NCBI RefSeq assembly: GCF_004365965.1
Contig: NZ_SOEB01000024.1
Span: 1-64,000, forward strand
Length of the DNA: 64,000 nt
Reading direction: 5' to 3'
From: Rhodovulum visakhapatnamense
GTDB taxonomy: Bacteria; Pseudomonadota; Alphaproteobacteria; Rhodobacterales; Rhodobacteraceae
The position numbers and the translations under genes were made by a program. The notes below the pieces were generated by a model. It ran no database searches, was not told the DNA's origin, and saw only the letters and a program-made list of their open reading frames with translations. Below, piece after piece: positions 16,158 through 23,881 of the stretch. Position 1 is the stretch's first letter; each line of letters opens with the position of its first letter.

Positions 16158-16906
16158 GGCCCGGCCGCGCAGGCAGGTTCGGGCCGAAGACGCCGTCGGG
16201 CGCGCCGGAGCGCCGCCCGGCCGCTGGAAGACGTCTCGACCCTGGACGAAGCCGAGCGTCGGGCCCGCCTGCGGCCCGCAGACAAGATGCTGTTCGCCGA
16301 CGGGGCGGCCGCACGCGCCGCCGGGCAGACGCGGCTTTGCGCCCCGCCCGCACCTGCCCGCAAGCGTCATGTCCGGCCTGACCAGAGACCGCGATGCCAC
16401 TCGTAAGCGGTGCACACGCCCCATGAAGCCCGCAGATTAACGCTGACGTCGGCCGGGCAAAGGAGAGCGACGGCTGCGGCTGCCGGACGAGTCGCGGTCC
16501 GGAGGGCGGTTTTCCGGATCCCCACGGCGCCGCCCCGGGGTCGAGACCCGGCGCGGCCAGCGGTCCCGGCCGGGCCATGGCGCGGTTCCGGGCATCGGCC
16601 ATCCGCCCAGAGGCTTCGGGCCGCAGCGCGGTTTCTTGGATTTCGCAAACCGGTGCGCCCAGGGGAGCGGGATCGGACCCCGGCACCTCGGGGGGCGCGA
16701 GAACGGTTTTCGACCCGGCCATCGCCTCTTCCCGGAGACCGCCGCCCCGGGCATCGGGCCGGAAAACCTCGGGACTGCCTTCCCCTTTTCCCGCGCGGGC
16801 AGAACCGGCCCAGGAGCGGGCATTCGCCTTTGACCTGGACCGCCCGAGCGAGTTTCAGGCAGACGCGGGGCGCCGCGGACCCGTCGGGCCGGACGCGCCC
16901 GAGCCG
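16158..16906. other. 750-base stretch with no recognised gene
   Basis: Between the transposase remnant and the DegT aminotransferase I see no frame with recognisable protein character. Frames are open on both strands but overlap and are rich in Arg, Pro and Gly. The stretch may contain further decayed insertion-sequence DNA. The base composition matches the surrounding high-GC DNA. Confidence 0.4.
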
Positions 16907-18046
16907 CTAAAGGCCGAGGATCCGCGTCAGCGCGCCCGACACCCGGTCCACCAGGGCTTCGGTCATGTTGTAGCCCGAGGGCAGGTTCACGCCGTTGCGG
17001 GCCATCAGATCGCCGCGGGGACGGCCCGGCAGGAACCGCGCGCATTCCGTGCGGCCGCGATAGGCCTGCAGCGTCGTCAGCCGCGAAAAGAACGGGCGGC
17101 TGTCGATGGCCTGCTCGGACAGGGCCGCCTGTATCGCGAACTTGTCGGGACCCTCCGGGTTCCGGGGCACGACCGTCACCATCCAGTAGGAATTGCGCAC
17201 CGATTGCGGTTCGGCATTGAGCGCGATCCCCTCGAGACCGGCCAGCCGTTCGGCATACCACTGAAAGATCTGCCGCTTCTGCGCGATCAGATCGTCCAGC
17301 CGCTCCATCTGGGCGATGCCAAGCGCGGCCTGAACCCCGCTCATCTTGTATTTGAACGCGACCTCGTCGTTCTGGAAGAACCGGTCCCCCGGCGGGCGGC
17401 CATGGTCGCGCAGTTTCTGGATGCGGGCGAACAGCGCGGCATCGTCGGTCACGATCATGCCGCCCTCGCCGGTGGTGATGGTTTTCGAGCCATGGAACGA
17501 GAACACCGCCATGTCGCCGAAGGCACCCGCCGCCCGGCCCTGAAAGGTCGAGCCCAGCGCCTCGGCCGCGTCCTCGATCAGCACCAGATCGTGGCGGTCG
17601 GCGATATCGCGCAGCCGCGTCCAGTCGCACATCGACCCGTACAGATCGACCCCGATGATCGCCCGGGTGCGCGGCGTGATCGCGGCCTCGACGGCGGCAG
17701 GGTCGAGGCACCAGGTATCGGGCAGGATGTCCACGAAGACCGGCGTCGCGCCGACATAGCTGACCGGCGCCATCGAGGCGATCCAGGTCACGTCGGGGCC
17801 GATCACCTCGTCGCCCGGCCCGATCCCGGCCGCGGCCAGAGCCAGATGCAACCCCGAGGTCGCGTGCGGCAGGCTGGCGGCATGAGCGACGCCGACATGG
17901 CCGGCCATCATCGCCTCGAACCGCGCATTGTAGGCGTAATGCCCGGGCCCCCAGGCATTCAGCGCCGCCTCTCGCGCCAGATCGCCTTCGCGCGCGGTGA
18001 TCGAGGGGGCAGCGACGGGGATGCGGGGCAGATCTTCGGTCGTCAT
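16907..18046 (-). CDS. DegT/DnrJ/EryC1/StrS family sugar aminotransferase
   Basis: A 379-residue PLP-dependent enzyme of the sugar-nucleotide aminotransferase family. Visible features are HATSGLHLALAAAGIGPGDEV, VDLYGSMCDW, LIEDAAEALGS with the PLP-contacting Asp, and the Schiff-base lysine in FHGSKTITTGEGG. The resemblance is greatest to perosamine-synthase-type enzymes that transaminate a 4-keto-6-deoxy sugar at C4. The ATG at 18046 follows GAGGAA; an in-frame upstream extension to 18118 lacks protein character. It is divergent from a glycosyltransferase and an rfb operon, so it probably supplies an amino sugar for surface polysaccharide. The nucleotide carrier is not known. Confidence 0.88.
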   Translation of the reverse strand: MTTEDLPRIPVAAPSITAREGDLAREAALNAWGPGHYAYNARFEAMMAGHVGVAHAASLPHATSGLHLALAAAGIGPGDEVIGPDVTWIASMAPVSYVGATPVFVDILPDTWCLDPAAVEAAITPRTRAIIGVDLYGSMCDWTRLRDIADRHDLVLIEDAAEALGSTFQGRAAGAFGDMAVFSFHGSKTITTGEGGMIVTDDAALFARIQKLRDHGRPPGDRFFQNDEVAFKYKMSGVQAALGIAQMERLDDLIAQKRQIFQWYAERLAGLEGIALNAEPQSVRNSYWMVTVVPRNPEGPDKFAIQAALSEQAIDSRPFFSRLTTLQAYRGRTECARFLPGRPRGDLMARNGVNLPSGYNMTEALVDRVSGALTRILGL

Positions 18047-18289
18047 GGGGGTTTCCTCGTCGCGGAAAGACGTTTGAGAGCCGCGTCGAATCGAATATCC
18101 GAAAGCGCGACACCTCACAACGGAAGGTTCGCGTCGGGTTCAACGAGAGGGGCGCTGGCGCCCTGCGCCGCACAATAGGCCAGCTACCCGCGTCAAAAGC
18201 CCGCTGGCCTGAGCCTCTTCCCATTCGCCCCAAATGTGGGCACGTTCGGCCGAAGGGGAAAACGGGCACACTGAAACGAGAGGAAGCAA

Positions 18290-19105
18290 GTGAATATATT
18301 CTATTATTGGGAGTCCCCCCCCCAATGCGCAATGCCGGCATATCTGGAACTCTGCCTCCAAACCTGGCGACGGGCATGTCCGAACAGCAGCATCCAACGA
18401 GTTGATCAGTCGAACTTGAGTGACCTTTCCGGGGGAAGGATCAAGGCAGCTGATGTCGCAAAATTCTCGTACCCCCTGCAGTCCGACATCGCCGCCGTGG
18501 CCGTCCTCATCGAGCAGCCCGGCTTGTTTCTCGATGCCGATACGATATTGCTTAGCGGGTTCGACATAAAAAGATACGACCCCAAAAAATTGACGATATA
18601 CGGAAACGCAAAACACCTTGGAAATCACTCAACCAGCTTCCTCTGCACCGGCACGAAAGAAAACCCTATCCTTTTAAGATGGCTTGAAGAAGCAAGCCGA
18701 AGAATCGGGCGGCACAATACTCGCTCCATGAGACTGAAGTGGTGGCTTCGCAAACGCCTTAGCGGCAAACCCGCGAAAGTCCCGTGGCATTACCTTGGCA
18801 ACGGCATCCTTGATGACCTGCTACGCGATGGCAGTTTTTCGGATTACCTGGAATTAAGAAGCGCCCACGCGAGCGGAGCATACCCGACATCCAAGCTTTT
18901 GGAACAGAATCCGAAATTTAAGGGGTATAAAGACCTTTGGTTCGATCCCGGAATTCCAGTTGATGACGTTGTGCGCATTTGTCGCGACGGGGTAGTCATG
19001 CTACAAAATTCGTGGCACCCGCAGAGCTACAAAGATCTGACAATGTCTCAGGTGCTTTCCGATCAAGCACTGGTTTCGCGGCTCATTGCCCATAGCCAAG
19101 CCTGA
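18290..19105 (+). CDS. Putative DxD glycosyltransferase (GT32-like), AT-rich
   Basis: A 271-residue cytoplasmic glycosyltransferase. The layout FYYWESPP...CLQTWRR...SDIAAVAVLIEQPGLFLDADTIL has the conserved SD and the metal-binding DxD (DAD near residue 84) of GT32-like and capsular sugar transferases. It begins with GTG at 18290 after GAGAGGAAG. The gene is visibly richer in A and T than its neighbours and uses AAA, ATA and TTA-type codons that are rare here, indicating recent transfer. A run of nine C at 18315-18323 lies in codons 9-11, so slippage there would shift the frame. Donor and acceptor sugars are unknown. Confidence 0.75.
   Translation: MNIFYYWESPPQCAMPAYLELCLQTWRRACPNSSIQRVDQSNLSDLSGGRIKAADVAKFSYPLQSDIAAVAVLIEQPGLFLDADTILLSGFDIKRYDPKKLTIYGNAKHLGNHSTSFLCTGTKENPILLRWLEEASRRIGRHNTRSMRLKWWLRKRLSGKPAKVPWHYLGNGILDDLLRDGSFSDYLELRSAHASGAYPTSKLLEQNPKFKGYKDLWFDPGIPVDDVVRICRDGVVMLQNSWHPQSYKDLTMSQVLSDQALVSRLIAHSQA
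18315..18323 (+). repeat. C9 homopolymer near the start of a glycosyltransferase
   Basis: Nine consecutive C bases inside codons 9-11 of the glycosyltransferase that begins at 18290. Length change by one base would put the gene out of frame almost at once. Such tracts in surface-sugar genes are the classic layout of phase-variable loci. Confidence 0.85.
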
Positions 19106-19341
19106 CGCGCTTTCGACCTGGCCGATTTCGGCTCGCCCCATCAAGCCGGTGACAACGGCCGGAAGGCCGATGCCGGGCTGGCGAGCGGAATCGGCAGAAG
19201 CGCCGGAGGGTGTGGACATCGCGGGGTCACTTTTCGACAGGCCGCCTGGCGCGGCGCGGGGGCTTCGGAATTGCGCGCCACGCCTTGATAGGATACGGCG
19301 AGGGCCGAGGCAATGAACGGCGACGGGGGCGCGGCAGCGGC

Positions 19342-20112
19342 ATGCAGGCAGTCATTCTGGCCGGCGGATTCGGGACACGGATCTCGGAGGAAAGCCATCT
19401 GCGGCCGAAACCCATGATCGAGATCGGCGGCCGCCCGATCCTGTGGCACATCCTCAAGATCTACGCCGCCCATGGCATCACCGATTTCGTGATCTGCTGC
19501 GGCTATCGCGGCTACATGATCAAGGAATATTTCGCCAATCTCGTGCTGCATTCCTCGGATATGACCGTCGATACCCGAACCGGCGAGATCACCTATCACA
19601 ACTCGGTCGCCGAACCCTGGCGGGTGACCCTTGTCGATACCGGCGCCGACTCGATGACCGGCGGGCGGCTCAGGCGGGTCCGCCCCTATCTGGGCGAGCA
19701 GTTCTGCATGACCTATGGCGACGGGCTGGCCGATATCGACATCCGCGCCGAGATCGAGTTCCACATCCGCCACGGGCGCGAGGCGACGGTCGCCGCGGCG
19801 ATCCCCCCGGGACGTTATGGCGCGCTCGAGATGACCGCCGAGGCCGAGGTCCGGCGCTTTACCGAGAAACCGCCGGGCGACGAGGGCCGGATCAACGGGG
19901 GTTTCTTCGTGCTGAACCGGAGCGTGCTTGACCGGATCGAGGGCGACCCGACCCCGTTCGAGGGAGCGCCGCTGGAAGGGCTTGCCCGCGACGGCCAGTT
20001 GATGGCCTGGCGCCATCCCGGCTTCTGGCACGCGATGGACACGCTGCGCGACCGCAACTACCTGGAAAGCCTCTGGGCCTCGGGTACCGCGCCCTGGAAG
20101 ATCTGGGCGTGA
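19342..20112 (+). CDS. rfbF: Glucose-1-phosphate cytidylyltransferase
   Basis: Makes CDP-glucose from CTP and glucose 1-phosphate, the entry step to CDP-linked deoxy sugars. The protein is 256 residues, matching the usual length. It opens with the nucleotidyltransferase motif MQAVILAGGFGTRISEES and RPKPMIEIGGRPILWHI, and carries FCMTYGDGLADIDI (metal-binding Asp) and FTEKPPGDEGRINGGFFV. I start it at the ATG at 19342, directly before the conserved motif; the ribosome site is weak. Its stop overlaps the GTG of the next gene, so translation is coupled. Confidence 0.95.
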   Translation: MQAVILAGGFGTRISEESHLRPKPMIEIGGRPILWHILKIYAAHGITDFVICCGYRGYMIKEYFANLVLHSSDMTVDTRTGEITYHNSVAEPWRVTLVDTGADSMTGGRLRRVRPYLGEQFCMTYGDGLADIDIRAEIEFHIRHGREATVAAAIPPGRYGALEMTAEAEVRRFTEKPPGDEGRINGGFFVLNRSVLDRIEGDPTPFEGAPLEGLARDGQLMAWRHPGFWHAMDTLRDRNYLESLWASGTAPWKIWA

Positions 20113-21161
20113 GCTTCTGGGCCGGCAAACGGGTGCTGCTGACCGGGCATACCGGGTTCAAGGGCGCCTGGGCGGGCCGCTGGCTGGCGCGCCGCGGGGC
20201 CGAGGTCACCGGGATTTCGCTGCCGCCCGAACCGGGCCCTGCGCTTTACGACAGTCTCGGACAGGACCACCTTGCGGCCTCGCATATGGCGGATCTGCGC
20301 GATGCCGGGCGGACCGCGGAACTGGTGCGCGCGGCGCGGCCCGAGATCGTGCTGCATCTGGCCGCGCAGCCGCTGGTGCGGCGGTCCTATGCCGACCCGG
20401 TGCTGACCTTCGGCAGCAACGTGATGGGCACGGTGCATCTGCTGGACGCGCTGCGCCGCGAGGCCGCCCTGCGGGCCGTGCTGGTGGTCACATCGGACAA
20501 GGTCTACGAGAACGACACGTCCGGCCGCGCCTTTGCCGAGACCGACCGGCTGGGCGGCCATGACCCCTATTCCGCCTCGAAGGCCGCAACCGAGATCGCG
20601 GTCGCCTCGTTCCGCCGCGCCTTCTTCGCCGAGGCCGGTATTCCGCTGGCGACCGCGCGGGGCGGCAACGTGATCGGCGGCGGCGATTTCTCGGCCGACC
20701 GGCTGGTGCCCGACATCGTGCGCGCGCTGATGGCCGATACCCCGCCCGAGATCCGCAATCCCGGCGCCACCCGGCCCTGGCAGCATGTGCTGGACTGTCT
20801 GGACGGGTATCTGACCTTCGTGCAGGCGCTGGCCGAGGGCCGCGCCCTGCCCGAGGCGCTGAATTTCGGCCCCGTCCCCGGCACGCCTGCCGTGACCGTC
20901 GCGGAGCTTGCCGAGGGGCTTTATGCGGCACTCGGGCGCCCCCCCACGCTTGGCACCCCGGCCGAACGCGGCCCGCACGAGATGGCGCATCTTGCCATCG
21001 ATGCCGGGCTTGCCGCACGCACGCTGGGCTGGCGGCCCCGGCTGTCGGGCGCCGAGACGCTCGACCTTACCGCCCGCTGGTATGCGGGCTTTCTGGCGGG
21101 CGAGGATGCGGCCCGCCTGACCGACCAGCAGATCGACCAGTATCAGGACAGGACGCCGTGA
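20109..21161 (+). CDS. rfbG: CDP-glucose 4,6-dehydratase
   Basis: Converts CDP-glucose to CDP-4-keto-6-deoxyglucose. The 350-residue short-chain dehydrogenase fold starts with LLTGHTGFKGAWAGRWL (NAD-binding glycine motif). It contains HLAAQPLVRRSY, the TSDKVYEN segment (catalytic Thr/Asp-Lys) and the YSASK motif with the catalytic Tyr and Lys, followed by ARGGNVIGGGDF, diagnostic for this enzyme. It starts at GTG 20109, overlapping the rfbF stop by four bases, and ends overlapping the next GTG in the same way. Confidence 0.95.
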   Translation: MSFWAGKRVLLTGHTGFKGAWAGRWLARRGAEVTGISLPPEPGPALYDSLGQDHLAASHMADLRDAGRTAELVRAARPEIVLHLAAQPLVRRSYADPVLTFGSNVMGTVHLLDALRREAALRAVLVVTSDKVYENDTSGRAFAETDRLGGHDPYSASKAATEIAVASFRRAFFAEAGIPLATARGGNVIGGGDFSADRLVPDIVRALMADTPPEIRNPGATRPWQHVLDCLDGYLTFVQALAEGRALPEALNFGPVPGTPAVTVAELAEGLYAALGRPPTLGTPAERGPHEMAHLAIDAGLAARTLGWRPRLSGAETLDLTARWYAGFLAGEDAARLTDQQIDQYQDRTP

Positions 21162-22387
21162 CCCGCCATTGCCGCTTTTGCCAGGCCCCGCTGGAGCAGA
21201 CCCTCGTCGATCTGGGCGAGACGCCGCTGGCCAACAGCTTCCTGCCCGACAGCCCCGAGGCCATCGCCGCGGAACGCCGCTTTCCGCTGCATGTGATGGT
21301 CTGCACGACCTGCTGGCTGGCCCAGACGACCGAGACGGTGCCTGCCGACGCGATCTTCGCCCATGACTATGCTTATCTCTCGTCCTATTCGGCCGGCTGG
21401 GTCGCCCATGCCCGCCGCTATGCCGAGGCGATGGCCGACCGCTTCGGCCTGGGGGCCGGGTCGCGCGTGGTCGAGATCGCCTCGAATGACGGCTATCTGC
21501 TGCAGCACTTCGTCGCCATGGGCGTGCCGGTGCTGGGGGTCGAGCCCGCGGGCCATGCCGCCGAGGTGGCCGAAAGCATCGGCGTGCCGACCCGGGTCAT
21601 GTTCTTCGACGAAACGGCGGCGGCGGCGCTGCGCGACGAGGGCTTTGCCGCCGATCTGATGGCGGCCAACAACGTGCTGGCCCATGTGCCCGACATCCGC
21701 AGCTTTGCCGCCGGGTTCCGGGTGCTGCTGAAGCCCGAGGGCGTCGCGACCTTCGAATTTCCGCATCTGGCCCGGCTGATCGACCAGGTCCAGTTCGACA
21801 CGATCTATCACGAACATTATTCCTATCTGTCCCTGACCTTCGTCGAGCGGCTGATGCGCGAGGTCGGGCTTTCGGTCTTCGATATCGAGCGGCTGACGAC
21901 CCATGGCGGCTCGCTTCGGGTGTTCGTGGGCCATCCGGGCGCCCATGCCGAGACCGAGGCGGTCGCGGCCCTGAGGGCCGAAGAGGCGGCGCTGCAACTC
22001 GACCGGCCCGAGGGCTATGCGGGCCTTGCCGCCAGGGTCGCGCGGGTCGTCGCCGATTTCCGCGCCTTCGTCGCCAGCGCCCGGGCCGAGGGCAAGACGG
22101 TCGCGGGCTATGGCGCGGCGGCCAAGGGCAACACCTTCCTGAACGTGGCGGGGATCGGTCCCGACGACATCGCCTTCGTCGTCGACCGCAACCCGCAAAA
22201 GCAGGACCGCCTGCTGCCGGGCAGCCACATCCCGGTCCTGGCGCCCGAGGAAATCGCCCGGCAGAGGCCCGATTACCTCGTCATCCTGCCCTGGAACATC
22301 GCCGAGGAAGTGATGGGCCAGCAGGCCGCGATCCGCGACTGGGGCGGGCGCTTCGTGACCGCGGTGCCGGAGCTGATCGTCCGGTGA
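21158..22387 (+). CDS. Sugar-nucleotide C-methyltransferase
   Basis: A 409-residue SAM-dependent enzyme with the three-part build of NDP-hexose C-methyltransferases. An N-terminal zinc site uses two Cys pairs (CRFC near residue 5 and CTTC near 48). A class I SAM domain follows, with VVEIASNDGYLLQ as the SAM-binding loop and VEPAGHAAEVAE. The C-terminal domain contains GYGAAAKGNTFLN and DRNPQKQDRLLPGSHIPV. It is coupled by GTGA overlaps to rfbG upstream and the epimerase downstream. It probably adds a branching methyl group to the CDP-4-keto-6-deoxy sugar. Confidence 0.85.
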   Translation: MTRHCRFCQAPLEQTLVDLGETPLANSFLPDSPEAIAAERRFPLHVMVCTTCWLAQTTETVPADAIFAHDYAYLSSYSAGWVAHARRYAEAMADRFGLGAGSRVVEIASNDGYLLQHFVAMGVPVLGVEPAGHAAEVAESIGVPTRVMFFDETAAAALRDEGFAADLMAANNVLAHVPDIRSFAAGFRVLLKPEGVATFEFPHLARLIDQVQFDTIYHEHYSYLSLTFVERLMREVGLSVFDIERLTTHGGSLRVFVGHPGAHAETEAVAALRAEEAALQLDRPEGYAGLAARVARVVADFRAFVASARAEGKTVAGYGAAAKGNTFLNVAGIGPDDIAFVVDRNPQKQDRLLPGSHIPVLAPEEIARQRPDYLVILPWNIAEEVMGQQAAIRDWGGRFVTAVPELIVR

Positions 22388-22917
22388 GGCTGACCGAGGG
22401 CGATCTTCCCGGCCTTTATCTGGTCGAAAGCCCGGTTCATGCCGATGCGCGCGGCAGCTTCGCGCGCGCCTGGTGCCGCGACACGTTCCGCGCGGCGGGG
22501 ATCGACTTCGATCCGGTGCAGGCGAACCTGTCGACCAACACCGCGCGGCACACCCTGCGCGGGCTGCATTATCAGGACCCGCCTTATGCCGAGGCCAAGC
22601 TGGTGCGCTGCGTGGCCGGGCGGATCTGGGATGTCGCGGTCGATTTGCGCCCCGGCCCCGGCTACGGCCGCTGGCAGGCGGTCGAGCTGTCGGCCGAGCG
22701 CGCCAACGCGCTGTTCCTGCCCGAAGGTCTGGCGCACGGGTTTCTGACGCTGACGCCCGGGGCGGTCGTTCTGTACCACATGGGCGCGGCCCATGTGCCC
22801 GGGCAGGCCCGGGGCATCCGCTGGGACGACCCGGATCTGGCCATCGCCTGGCCCGCGCCGCCCGAGATGATGTCCGAGGCCGACAGGACCTGGCCGGGTC
22901 TGGCAGAACGGACCTGA
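22384..22917 (+). CDS. RfbC/RmlC-type sugar-nucleotide 3,5-epimerase family protein
   Basis: A 177-residue cupin of the dTDP-4-dehydrorhamnose 3,5-epimerase family. Visible are RGSFARAWC, the catalytic base in TLRGLHYQDPP, AKLVRCVAGRIWDVAVDLR, FLPEGLAHGFLTL and the tail GIRWDDPDLAIAWP. In family members a Tyr acting as acid lies about 8 residues after the first Tyr of the LY.. strand; here that stretch reads LYHMGAAHVP, with His or Ala instead. The enzyme may therefore epimerise only one carbon or act on another sugar. Given the CDP-linked operon, a CDP-4-keto sugar is more likely than dTDP-rhamnose. Start is GTG 22384. Confidence 0.82.
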   Translation: MRLTEGDLPGLYLVESPVHADARGSFARAWCRDTFRAAGIDFDPVQANLSTNTARHTLRGLHYQDPPYAEAKLVRCVAGRIWDVAVDLRPGPGYGRWQAVELSAERANALFLPEGLAHGFLTLTPGAVVLYHMGAAHVPGQARGIRWDDPDLAIAWPAPPEMMSEADRTWPGLAERT

Positions 22918-22994
22918 CGCAAGGCCGCTCGCCTGCCGTTTGCGCCCGTGCTATGGCGTCCCGAACCGCACAGAAACACCCGTCCGGGGGGCAC

Positions 22995-23705
22995 ATGATC
23001 CTCGTCATCTCGCTTGACCGCTCGCACGCGCGGAGGCAGGCCGTCACCGCCGCCATGGATGCCCTCGGGCTGGCCTTCCGCTTCGTCGACGCGGTCGATG
23101 CGCGCCGCGATGCCCTGACGCCGGTCGCGCCGGCGGCCCGGATCCGCGCCGCGATGGAGCGCGACATGAGCGACGGGGAAAAGGCCTGCGCGCTCAGCCA
23201 CCGCAAGGCCTATGAGACGTTTCTGGCCGGCGAGGACAGCCATGCGGTGATCCTGGAGGACGATGCGATCCCCTCGCCCGCCTTCGCCGCGTTCCTGGGC
23301 GCGGGCGGGCACCTTAGGCATCCGATGATCCTGTATTACCATTCGGGCGCCCGCGTCCTGCGCAAGCCGGGCGTGCCCGCGCTTGGGGACCATCTGCTGT
23401 TCCGGCTGGCGCTGCCCGCGAACGGGGCGGTGGCCTACAGTCTGGACCGCGCCGCGGCAAAGGCGCTTCTGGCGGCACAGACGCCGGTGGTGCGCAAGGC
23501 CGACTGGCCGATGGACATCGCGACGCTGGGCGCCCTGGTCGTCGTGCCGCAGCTGGTCGGCCATCCCGACCGGATCGCGGACCCCGGCCAGTCGCTGCTG
23601 GCCGCAGGCCGGACTAACAGGCGGGGCCTGCGGCTGGGCCGGTATCTGCGGGCGGAGTATTACCGGCGCAAGCTGCTGAAGCTGACGACGCGGCGGGTCA
23701 GCTAG
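22995..23705 (+). CDS. Glycosyltransferase family 25 protein
   Basis: A 236-residue GT25 enzyme, the family of LPS galactosyl- and glucosyltransferases. It begins MILVISLDRSHARRQ and has the family blocks FRFVDAVDA, GEKACALSHRKAYETFL, VILEDDAI (acidic metal-binding motif) and AYSLDRAAAKALL, ending in a basic tail. A GGGGGG site precedes the ATG. It follows the deoxy-sugar operon by 77 bases on the same strand and probably transfers a sugar to lipopolysaccharide or another surface glycan. The acceptor is unknown. Confidence 0.88.
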   Translation: MILVISLDRSHARRQAVTAAMDALGLAFRFVDAVDARRDALTPVAPAARIRAAMERDMSDGEKACALSHRKAYETFLAGEDSHAVILEDDAIPSPAFAAFLGAGGHLRHPMILYYHSGARVLRKPGVPALGDHLLFRLALPANGAVAYSLDRAAAKALLAAQTPVVRKADWPMDIATLGALVVVPQLVGHPDRIADPGQSLLAAGRTNRRGLRLGRYLRAEYYRRKLLKLTTRRVS

Positions 23706-23715
23706 CGGCCCCGCG

Positions 23716-23874
23716 TCAGGGCTTGGGGCGGTCGTCCCAGTCCTCGTTCAGGATCCGCCGGGCGTCGCCCTCGGGGTCCTCGAACTGATGCGCGCGCAGC
23801 GCCCAGAAGAAGGCGCCAAGCCCCAGACCTCCGAGGAACAGCGAAATCGGGATGAGGTAGGCGATGATCTGCAT
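23716..23874 (-). CDS. ccoS: cbb3 oxidase maturation protein CcoS
   Basis: A 52-residue single-span membrane peptide too short for usual gene-calling limits. It starts MQIIAYLIPISLFLGGLGL, a transmembrane segment, then FFWALRAHQFEDPEGDARRIL with the conserved DDPxGDAxRIL-type motif of CcoS/FixS. CcoS is needed for haem b and copper insertion into the CcoN subunit. It lies 7 bases downstream of ccoI, the usual end of the ccoGHIS operon. Confidence 0.93.
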   Translation of the reverse strand: MQIIAYLIPISLFLGGLGLGAFFWALRAHQFEDPEGDARRILNEDWDDRPKP

Positions 23875-23881
23875 GGGGCCC

